Shown: piece after piece, positions 1 through 5,163 of the stretch
How positions within the stretch are numbered: the first letter of the stretch is position 1
Layout of the letters: every line of letters begins with the position of its first letter
Assembly: GCA_020846815.1 (NCBI GenBank)
Contig: JADLDF010000135.1
Location: 1 to 7,443 of the forward strand
Source of the DNA: Gammaproteobacteria bacterium
GTDB lineage: Bacteria > Pseudomonadota > Gammaproteobacteria > Steroidobacterales > Steroidobacteraceae
Direction: 5' to 3'
Length of the DNA stretch: 7,443 nucleotides
Translations under genes and position numbers: made by a program
The notes under the pieces: model-generated
What the model was told of the DNA's origin: nothing
The model's input: the letters and a program-made list of their open reading frames with translations, nothing else
Database searches by the model: none

Positions 1-123
1 GTGGAGGGCTTCCTGGAAGAACTTCACGCCGAGCGCGATCAGCGCCAGCGACAGGCCGAGATAGAGCGGTGCGAGCAGCCAGCGGCTCGCGAACAGCAGG
101 CGTTCGATGTATTTCTCGAGCAT
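1..123 (-). CDS. UPF0114/YqhA family membrane protein, N-terminal part (cut by window edge)
   Basis: The minus strand from the ATG at 123 down to base 1 reads 41 residues beginning [19 protein letters not shown] and continuing through a hydrophobic segment to KFFQEALH. This closely matches the opening of E. coli YqhA and other UPF0114 proteins as I remember them (an [22 protein letters not shown]...KFFQE pattern). The family consists of small inner-membrane proteins of about 160-190 residues with several transmembrane helices and no established function. The visible part covers the short cytoplasmic N-terminus and the first helix (about residues 17-34); the rest lies outside the window. No strong ribosome site is visible, only a weak GGA upstream of the ATG. 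It sits 114 bp downstream of the glutathione S-transferase on the same strand, so co-transcription is possible but unproven. The family call is firm for such a short piece; the function is unknown. Confidence 0.85.
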   Translation of the reverse strand, partial: MLEKYIERLLFASRWLLAPLYLGLSLALIALGVKFFQEALH

Positions 124-237
124 CGGGGTTCCGTGGCAGCGACGGTCGGGCGTGCCCGGCCGGGGTCCTTGGGCCGCCGGCGACCGCGGGCGCGGATCGC
201 GACGGGGCGGCGATGATGTCGGAAGCCGCCGCCGCTG

Positions 238-924
238 TCATCCCCCGGTGCGGCGGTCCTCGAGCACCGTGCCGGCGGCGAGGATTTCGGCCTCGTGGGC
301 GGCGTGGCGCCAGGGCTCGCGCAGCGCATCGCCCTCCCATTCGAGGCTCGAAGGCAGCTCCAGCAGGCGACGCGCGTAGCCGGCCGCGGCGGCGCCGAGC
401 GGCAGATCGTAGCTGCGCACGCGGTAGGCCACGGGCAGGTAGAACGCGTCGACCGCCGTGAACGCGGTGCCGGCGAGGAAGGGCCCGCTCGAGCGTGTCA
501 GGCCCTCGCTCCAGAGCTCGTCGAGGCGGGCGAGCTCGCGGCGCAAACCGTCGGAGATGCGGTGCAGGCGCAGGTGCACGCCGACCGTCATGCTGCACTC
601 GTTGCGCAGCACCGCGAATCCCGAGTGCATCTCGGCCGCGGCGCTGCGTGCCCAGGCGCGCGCGACCCGATCGGCGGGCCAGACGGCGGCATGGCGCTCG
701 GCGACGTACTCGACGATCGCCAGCGAATCCCAGACGACGGTCGTGCCGTCGACCAGGCAGGGCACCTTGCCGCTGGGCGAGAACGCGCGGAACCGTGTGT
801 GATTGTCGTGCTCCTCGAAGGGCACCAGTTTTTCCTCGAACGGGATGCCGAGGGTCCGCAGCAGGCTCCAGGGCCGCAGCGACCAGGACGAGTAGTTCTT
901 GTTGCCGATGTAGAGCGTGTACAT
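238..924 (-). CDS. Glutathione S-transferase family protein
   Basis: This 228-residue cytosolic protein has the two-domain GST layout at normal length. The N-terminal thioredoxin-like domain (about residues 1-78) begins MYTLYIGNKNYSSWSLRPW, with Ser12/Ser13 where the glutathione-activating Ser/Cys sits in bacterial GSTs related to YfcF and maleylacetoacetate isomerase. SGKVPCL (51-57) carries the conserved cis-proline Pro55, and WDSLAI (65-70) is the DS/ES motif that binds the gamma-glutamyl group of glutathione. The helical C-terminal domain (about 90-215) has the FLAGTAFTAVDAFYLPV segment with the N-capping Asp159. It should conjugate glutathione to electrophiles or perform a related thiol reaction; the substrate cannot be read from sequence. 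The ATG at 924 is preceded by AGGA about 8 nt upstream. It starts 18 bp after the LysR stop on the same strand, so an operon with the regulator is likely. Confidence 0.93.
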   Translation of the reverse strand: MYTLYIGNKNYSSWSLRPWSLLRTLGIPFEEKLVPFEEHDNHTRFRAFSPSGKVPCLVDGTTVVWDSLAIVEYVAERHAAVWPADRVARAWARSAAAEMHSGFAVLRNECSMTVGVHLRLHRISDGLRRELARLDELWSEGLTRSSGPFLAGTAFTAVDAFYLPVAYRVRSYDLPLGAAAAGYARRLLELPSSLEWEGDALREPWRHAAHEAEILAAGTVLEDRRTGG

Positions 925-942
925 GGCGCTGATCCTAGCGCG

Positions 943-1890
943 TCAGGCGCGGCTCCGGGGCGGCGGCGCGGGCCGGGCCGCGGGCGGTGGCGCGTCGTGC
1001 TCGTGGGCGTCGCGCGCCACCTCCTCGCGGATGATCTGCGCGAGCCGGCGCGTGCCGGGGCCGGCGGCGTCCGGATCGGGCAGCACCAGGTGCAGCTGTG
1101 CGCGGCGTCCGCCGTCGTCGCGGATCGGCAGGATCGCGAGCTGGCCCGCGGCCAGCTCCTGGCGGATCTTGTCTTCGGGGAACCAGGCGAAGCCGAGGCC
1201 ACGACTGGTCGCGCCGATCGAGGTCGCCATCGCACCGACCGTCCAGCGCTGCGCGACGTCGATGTTGACCCGCGACTTGTCGCGACGCAGCGCAGTGTCG
1301 CGCACCACGAGATGGCGATGACGCCGCAGGTCGCGCATCGTCAGCTCGCGGCCGAGGCGGTGCAGCGCATGGTCCGGGTGGGCCGCGGGCACGAAGTGCA
1401 CGGCCATCAGCGGCTCGCCGCTCATCGACGGCGGCACCACCGGCGCAATGCCGAGCTGCGCGACGCCGTTGCGCAGCGCCTCCTGGGTGCCTTCCATGAC
1501 GGTTTCCAGCCACTCGATGCGGGTCTGCGGGCTCTCGGCGCCGAAGCGCGCGAGGCAGCGCAGCATCAGCCAGGTCGGGAACAGCACCTCGATCGCGATC
1601 GTGATCTCCGCTTCCCAGCCGGCCGAGCTGCGGCGCGCGGCCCGCTCGAGCCCGCCGGCATCCTCGAGCAGCGCGCGGGCGCGCTGGTAGAGCATCTGTC
1701 CGGCCGGCGTCAGCACGGCCCTGCGACCCTGGAGCTCGAAGGCCCGCAGGCCGAGCGTCGACTGCAGCTTGTGGATCGCGGCGGTGACCGACGACTGGCT
1801 CTTGTGCAACTGCGCGGCGGCCTGCGCATGGCCGCCCGCCTCGACGACGGCGACCAGGGCGCGCCATTGCTCGAGCGTGACGCGCGGCAT
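943..1890 (-). CDS. LysR-type transcriptional regulator
   Basis: This is a 315-residue cytoplasmic DNA-binding regulator of normal LysR length (about 300). Residues 3-62 form the winged helix-turn-helix: EQWRALVAVVEAGGHAQAAA, then the recognition part LHKSQSSVTAAIHKLQSTLG and the wing ending LTPAG. A linker helix follows (about 66-90), then the periplasmic-binding-protein-like effector domain (about 92-290). The C-terminal tail is rich in Pro, Arg and Ala. I chose the ATG at 1890 because the family usually begins a few residues before the first helix. An in-frame ATG at 1929 would add 13 residues (MPRYPPASRPAPS); it has a weak AGG about 7 nt upstream, whereas 1890 has no visible ribosome site, so 1929 is a real alternative. 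The gene is divergent from the azoreductase and upstream of the GST. The classical LysR arrangement predicts that it controls the azoreductase and itself through the palindrome at 1937-1957. The effector is unknown. Confidence 0.93.
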   Translation of the reverse strand: MPRVTLEQWRALVAVVEAGGHAQAAAQLHKSQSSVTAAIHKLQSTLGLRAFELQGRRAVLTPAGQMLYQRARALLEDAGGLERAARRSSAGWEAEITIAIEVLFPTWLMLRCLARFGAESPQTRIEWLETVMEGTQEALRNGVAQLGIAPVVPPSMSGEPLMAVHFVPAAHPDHALHRLGRELTMRDLRRHRHLVVRDTALRRDKSRVNIDVAQRWTVGAMATSIGATSRGLGFAWFPEDKIRQELAAGQLAILPIRDDGGRRAQLHLVLPDPDAAGPGTRRLAQIIREEVARDAHEHDAPPPAARPAPPPRSRA

Positions 1891-1936
1891 CGACGGCGCG
1901 GGGCGGGAAGCTGGCGGGTAGCGTGGCATGCGGAAA

Positions 1937-1957
1937 CCTATCGTCTGGACCGATAGG
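1937..1957. promoter_or_regulatory. Candidate LysR-box operator (perfect 7-bp inverted repeat)
   Basis: The sequence reads CCTATCG, seven bases, then CGATAGG: perfect 7-bp arms around a 7-nt centre. Inside it is ATC-N9-GAT, and therefore T-N11-A, the dyad geometry known for LysR-type regulator sites. It lies in the divergent LysR/azoreductase intergenic region, 47 bp upstream of the 1890 start and 7 bp upstream of the alternative 1929 start. That position suits both activation of the azoreductase promoter and autorepression. The repeat is seen directly; the operator role is inferred. Confidence 0.6.
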
Positions 1958-1969
1958 ATCGAGCAGATC

Positions 1970-2000
1970 TTGGAACTATTCAATCTACTCGATGGATAGT
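1970..2000 (+). promoter_or_regulatory. Candidate azoreductase promoter overlapped by an imperfect palindrome
   Basis: A TTGGAA hexamer (1970-1975) and GATAGT (1995-2000) resemble -35 and -10 elements with a rather long 19-bp gap, as is common for activator-dependent promoters. The same bases form an imperfect dyad: ACTATTCA at 1975-1982 against TGGATAGT at 1993-2000, which pairs seven of eight positions with one G-T. This stretch is more AT-rich than its surroundings. Position just upstream of the azoreductase ribosome site supports a regulatory role, but both promoter hexamers are weak matches. Confidence 0.3.
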
Positions 2001-2029
2001 GCAATGGGCTCCAGCCAAATCGGCCCATC

Positions 2030-2034
2030 AGGAG
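2030..2034 (+). promoter_or_regulatory. Ribosome binding site of the azoreductase gene
   Basis: AGGAG lies 7 nt before the ATG at 2042. This is a near-consensus site at good spacing and fixes the start of the azoreductase. Confidence 0.8.
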
Positions 2035-2041
2035 AACCTCC

Positions 2042-2698
2042 ATGCCCACCCTGCTCAGGATCCAGTCGAGCCTCTCGGGCGACGCCAGCCAGTCGTCGCA
2101 GCTCGCTGCACGCTATGTCGCCGACTGGCTCGTCCGCCATCCCGGCGGCCGCGTGCTCACGCGCGACCTGGCGCGCGATCCCGTACCGCACCTGACGGCC
2201 GAGCGCTTCACGGCCTTCGCCGCGAGCCCCGAGGAGCGCACGCCGGCGCAGCGCGCGATCGTCGACGAGTCGGACGCATTGATCGACGAGCTGCGTGCCG
2301 CCGACCTCGTCGCGCTCGCCGTGCCGATGCACAACTTCAGCGTGCCCTCGACGCTGCGCGCCTACTTCGACCACGTCGCGCGTGCCGGCGTGACCTTTCG
2401 CTACACGGCCGAGGGCCCGCAGGGTCTGCTGACCGGCAAGCGTGCCGTGGTCGTCGTGACCCGCGGCGGCTACTACCCCGACGGCGCCGACCTGCAGGTG
2501 CCGTACGTGCGCCAGTTCCTCGGTTTCGTCGGCATCAGCGACGTCGAGGTCGTCGTCGCCGAAGGTCTTGCGGTCAGCGCCGAGGCACGCGAGGCCGGGC
2601 TCGGCCGGGCACGCGCGACGATCGCCGCGCTGGCGCGCGCCACGGAGCGTGCCACCGCGGCGACGACGACCGGCGCGCCGGCGAGCGTCGCGGCCTGA
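2042..2698 (+). CDS. azoR: FMN-dependent NADH-azoreductase / quinone reductase (AzoR family)
   Basis: This 218-residue flavodoxin-fold oxidoreductase is slightly longer than E. coli AzoR (about 200) because of an Ala/Thr-rich tail. Family members use FMN and NAD(P)H for two-electron reduction of quinones and azo dyes in the cytosol, often as protection from quinone stress. Visible motifs are the phosphate-binding loop after strand 1 (Ser9-Ser19, SSLSGDASQSS) and PMHNFSVPSTLRAYFDHV (95-112), where the family usually has MYNF; here Tyr is replaced by His97. Next come AGVTFRYTAEGPQGLLTGK (115-133) and the TRGG loop (140-143) that contacts the flavin. The start is set by AGGAG at 2030-2034. It is divergent from the LysR gene across 151 bp with a LysR-type box, so it is the likeliest target of that regulator. 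The family call is secure; the physiological substrate is inferred. Confidence 0.92.
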   Translation: MPTLLRIQSSLSGDASQSSQLAARYVADWLVRHPGGRVLTRDLARDPVPHLTAERFTAFAASPEERTPAQRAIVDESDALIDELRAADLVALAVPMHNFSVPSTLRAYFDHVARAGVTFRYTAEGPQGLLTGKRAVVVVTRGGYYPDGADLQVPYVRQFLGFVGISDVEVVVAEGLAVSAEAREAGLGRARATIAALARATERATAATTTGAPASVAA

Positions 2699-2704
2699 TC
2701 CGGC

Positions 2705-2728
2705 GCGAGTGCGAGTGCGGGTGCAGGC
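2705..2728. repeat. Short degenerate hexamer tandem repeat between convergent genes
   Basis: Two exact copies of GCGAGT are followed by GCGGGT and a weaker fourth unit, GCAGGC. The repeat lies between the azoreductase stop and the stop of the convergent membrane protein gene. It is too short to imply function and may be a remnant of slippage in GC-rich DNA. Confidence 0.4.
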
Positions 2729-2759
2729 GCGGTCGTGAGCACGCGCACCGGCACCGCGC

Positions 2760-3110
2760 TCAGCGATCGTGTTCTTGGTCCCAATGGAACCGGTGCAGCA
2801 CCCGGTGCATGACCGGGGCGAGCAGCAGGCCCGCGGCGATCAGGAACACCAAGCCCGCGTACAGCGCATACAGGCCGGCGAACAGCTTGCCGGCCGGGGT
2901 CCGCGGCAGGTGGATCGGCCCCATGCCGCCGAGCAGCATCGCGCTGTTGAGGAAGGCATCGAGCCAGGAGAGCCGTTCGAAGCGCACGTAGCCGGCCATG
3001 CCGAGAGCGAGCGACAGCGCCACCAGCGCCGCGACGATGCCGCCGCGGCGTAGCAGCCGCTGCAGGAAATAGATCCTCGGCAGCGGACGATGGCTGCGGT
3101 GTTCGTACAT
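2760..3110 (-). CDS. Small membrane protein with a potassium-channel-like pore layout but a non-canonical filter
   Basis: This is a 116-residue inner-membrane protein. The ATG at 3110 is chosen over the upstream in-frame ATG at 3143 because a GGAGG site lies 7 nt before it. Order of elements: a basic N-terminus (1-22), helix 1 (about 24-42), a short re-entrant-like segment LSWLDAFLNSAMLLGGMGPI (47-66), TPAGKLF (71-77), helix 2 (about 75-98), then a basic/His-rich tail MHRVLHRFHWDQEHDR. This order mirrors the two-helix ion channel core (helix, pore helix, filter, TPxGRLF, helix), but LGGMGPI stands where TVGYGD would be. I believe similar short proteins occur widely in proteobacteria, some annotated as channel-like, but cannot confirm this here. 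It could be a divergent channel subunit or an unrelated membrane protein. It lies 120 bp downstream of the UbiD-family gene on the same strand. Confidence 0.8.
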   Translation of the reverse strand: MYEHRSHRPLPRIYFLQRLLRRGGIVAALVALSLALGMAGYVRFERLSWLDAFLNSAMLLGGMGPIHLPRTPAGKLFAGLYALYAGLVFLIAAGLLLAPVMHRVLHRFHWDQEHDR

Positions 3111-3117
3111 GGTTCGG

Positions 3118-3122
3118 CCTCC
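3118..3122 (-). promoter_or_regulatory. Ribosome binding site that fixes the start of the channel-like membrane protein
   Basis: On the minus strand this reads GGAGG, 7 nt before the ATG at 3110. It supports that start over the upstream in-frame ATG at 3143. Confidence 0.75.
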
Positions 3123-3199
3123 GGCATCGCGGCGCATGGGCACGAAGCGGATCGTAAGCCCGGGCGCGAGACGATGCTCGTGCGGCGCGCCGGGCGTGG

Positions 3200-3220
3200 G
3201 GCCGCGAGCCGGGCGCGGCC
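3200..3220 (-). terminator. GC-rich hairpin just after the UbiD-family gene
   Basis: GGCCGCG (3200-3206) and CGCGGCC (3214-3220) are perfect 7-bp arms around a 7-nt loop, ending 10 bp past the stop codon of the UbiD-family gene. The stem is all G-C, but no T-run follows on the minus strand, so it is not a textbook intrinsic terminator. It could cause pausing or protect the 3' end, or be chance in such GC-rich DNA. Confidence 0.3.
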
Positions 3221-3230
3221 GTCCACCGGT

Positions 3231-5009
3231 TCAGGCACCCGGCGGGCGATACCTGCCGACGAGCTTCGACCAGTTTGCGTCGACGCGCCGGAACGACTCG
3301 GGCGCGAGCCGCTCGAGCTCGGCGCGGTTCAGGGCCTGGTAACTTTTCGGGCCGCCTTCCTCGGGCCACTGGCGCGTCGCGTCGATGACGATCTTGGAGG
3401 TGAACGGACGCCGGGTCAGCGAAGGGTCCAGCGGCATGCCGCGCGACTCGGGGATGATCGCGGTGGCCGGCTGTGGCTGCCAGCGTGAGCCGATGGCGTG
3501 CATCATCTCGACGCGGTCGAGCACCTCGAGGTCGTCGTCGACGATCACGACCACCTTGGCGATGCCGACGATCTGTGCGATGCGCTTGCCGATCTCGAGC
3601 CCTTCACCCGGCTTCTGCTTGCGGATGCTGACGAAGCACAGGCCGGTCGCCTCGACCGGCGTGTGCAGCATCGTCACGTTCGGCACGAAGCGCTGCAGCG
3701 TCGAGAGTGCGATCTGCTCGAGCGGCGCGGTCGGGAAGCCGCGCGTGACGCCGGTGAACTGGTTGACGATCCAGGGATCGCGCCGGTGCGTGATCGCCGT
3801 GACGTTCATCCAGAAGTTCTCGGCTTTGCGGCCGCCCATGTAGCCGTACATCTCGCCGAAAGGCCCTTCCGGCTTCATGCCCTGGTCGAGCGGCACCTCG
3901 CCCTCGATGACGATCTCGGCGTTCGCCGGCACGAGATGATCGTTGGTCTCGCTCTTGACGACCCGCAGCGGCTTGCCACGGATCGCCGAGACGACCTCGA
4001 GCTCGTCGGCCTTGGCGCGGTTCATCTTCGAGCTCGAGACGACCCAGGTGACCGGATCCTGGCCGAGCGCGATGGAGACCTTCACCGAGTTCTCGCCGCG
4101 CAGCTTTGCCTGCATGAAGTGGTGGTAGGCGCCCTGTCCGTCTTCGGGGTTCACGCCGAGCATGCGCGGGCCCTTGATCTCGCAGCGGTAGGTGCCGAAG
4201 TTCTTGCCGAGCTCGGGATCGCGGGTGAACACCGAGCCGGTGTTCACGTAGCGCGCCGAATCCGCCGGGTTCGACTGGATGAACGCGAACTTGGTCAGGT
4301 CGATGGCCTCGCCGGTCAGCACGACCTGCTTGCAGGGCGCCTCGGCGCGCGCCACTTCCCTGAACGGCGCGATCGGGAAGGCGCCGCCGCGGCCGAGCTT
4401 CAGGTACTCGTCGACGCGTGCGAGGGCCTTGTGGTAGGTCGCGACGTGGTCGCCCGGCGCCGGTTCGATGCCGAAGGCCAGGCACTCGGTGTCCCAGTGG
4501 CCGAAGTGGTTGGCGATGATCGGGCCCTTGTGCCATCTGCCGTCGATCCGGATGTTCTCGATGTAGAGCGTCGGCGCGAAGTACATGCCGAAGCGGTCGA
4601 TCAGCCGGTACATCAGCGCGGTCGCCTCGTACTGGTCCTGGTCGACGTTCTTCACTCTGAGCAGCAGACCGCGGCGGTCGAGTTCCGCGACATAGCCGCG
4701 CAGGTCCTCGAAGGGCCCGAACTCCCATCTCGGCCCCTGGCCGGGCGCGAGCACCGGTGAGGGGCCGGCGGTACCGGCGCCCGGCGGTCCCGCGACACCG
4801 GGTGGGCCGTCGGCAGGCGGGACGACGGTGCCGGGCGGTGGGCCTGCGACGCCCGGCGCCTGCGCGGCCTGCTGTGCCGCGGCGATCTTCAGGTCGGCGA
4901 GCGTCAACGCCGTGGCGGAGAGTGCGGCACCGGTTGCCAGGAAGTGGCGGCGGGACAGGAACTGCGCGAGCGGCTGGCTCGCCTCGTCGTCGTGGAAACC
5001 CGAGGACAT
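3231..5009 (-). CDS. UbiD-family decarboxylase with a twin-arginine signal peptide
   Basis: This is a 592-residue protein. UbiD enzymes use prenylated FMN to (de)carboxylate aromatic or alpha,beta-unsaturated acids. The N-terminus carries a Tat-type signal: S19-R-R-H-F-L24, a hydrophobic stretch to about 44, and AAA before QQ as a possible cleavage site. A Pro/Gly/Ala-rich linker (about 46-92) follows, then the UbiD fold (about 95-590). NFGTYR (270-275) supplies the probable metal ligand Asn270 and catalytic Arg275. Glu336 and His296/His297 are likely cofactor/metal ligands. EGPFGE (381-386) supplies the two catalytic glutamates, so the Arg-Glu-Glu triad of Fdc1/UbiD looks intact. The ATG at 5009 has GGAGG 8 nt upstream. 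Most characterised UbiD enzymes are cytoplasmic, about 450-520 residues long and lack such a leader. No UbiX-like prenyltransferase gene is in the window. The substrate is unknown, and ubiquinone synthesis is unlikely given the signal. Export is predicted, not shown. Confidence 0.92.
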   Translation of the reverse strand: MSSGFHDDEASQPLAQFLSRRHFLATGAALSATALTLADLKIAAAQQAAQAPGVAGPPPGTVVPPADGPPGVAGPPGAGTAGPSPVLAPGQGPRWEFGPFEDLRGYVAELDRRGLLLRVKNVDQDQYEATALMYRLIDRFGMYFAPTLYIENIRIDGRWHKGPIIANHFGHWDTECLAFGIEPAPGDHVATYHKALARVDEYLKLGRGGAFPIAPFREVARAEAPCKQVVLTGEAIDLTKFAFIQSNPADSARYVNTGSVFTRDPELGKNFGTYRCEIKGPRMLGVNPEDGQGAYHHFMQAKLRGENSVKVSIALGQDPVTWVVSSSKMNRAKADELEVVSAIRGKPLRVVKSETNDHLVPANAEIVIEGEVPLDQGMKPEGPFGEMYGYMGGRKAENFWMNVTAITHRRDPWIVNQFTGVTRGFPTAPLEQIALSTLQRFVPNVTMLHTPVEATGLCFVSIRKQKPGEGLEIGKRIAQIVGIAKVVVIVDDDLEVLDRVEMMHAIGSRWQPQPATAIIPESRGMPLDPSLTRRPFTSKIVIDATRQWPEEGGPKSYQALNRAELERLAPESFRRVDANWSKLVGRYRPPGA

Positions 5010-5163
5010 GCGTTGCGCCTCCGCCGGCTGGTTCGAGTGTCGGGCGACCGTGCCACGTGCGCCGCCGAGGGTAAAGGCGCGGCGGCATGCCGCGTCCGGC
5101 CCATGGTGGCGACGCCGGTCGGTGCGGTAAGGTGCCGATTGCGACGATGCGCCGAGGTGCACG
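5010..5163. promoter_or_regulatory. Divergent intergenic region of the UbiD-family and SDR genes
   Basis: These 154 bp separate two divergent genes and should hold both promoters, though I see no convincing -35/-10 pair on either strand. They contain a perfect 12-bp palindrome GCGGCATGCCGC (5082-5093) and an overlapping 7-bp inverted repeat, GCCGCCG (5061-5067) with CGGCGGC (5080-5086). On the minus strand GGAGG (bases 5018-5022) is the UbiD-family ribosome site; on the plus strand GAGGTG (5154-5159) serves the SDR. The palindrome is a candidate operator shared by both genes; that role is inferred. Confidence 0.45.

Noticed and set aside
155..164. CCCGGCCGGG palindrome between GST and the YqhA-like gene
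   Set aside because: A 10-bp all-G/C palindrome is expected by chance in this composition, and nothing around it suggests an operator.
206..233. GGCGGCG / CGCCGCC inverted repeat after the GST stop as a terminator
   Set aside because: The loop is 14 nt, no T-run follows, and the arms are simple GCC repeats that arise readily by chance in this DNA.
295..1956. Long plus-strand open frame (553 codons) opposite the GST and LysR genes
   Set aside because: Its translation is Arg/Gly/Ala-rich low-complexity sequence with no recognisable domain. It is antisense to two clearly recognised genes; long antisense frames are expected at this GC content.
2720..2749. Possible bidirectional terminator between azoR and the channel-like gene
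   Set aside because: The GCGCG/CGCGC and GGTGC/GCACC pairings exclude each other and neither has a T-run, so I could not support a defined stem-loop.
3498..4760. Plus-strand open frame (420 codons) inside the UbiD-family gene
   Set aside because: It is antisense to conserved UbiD motifs, rich in Asp, His, Arg and Val from complementary codons, and has no family resemblance.
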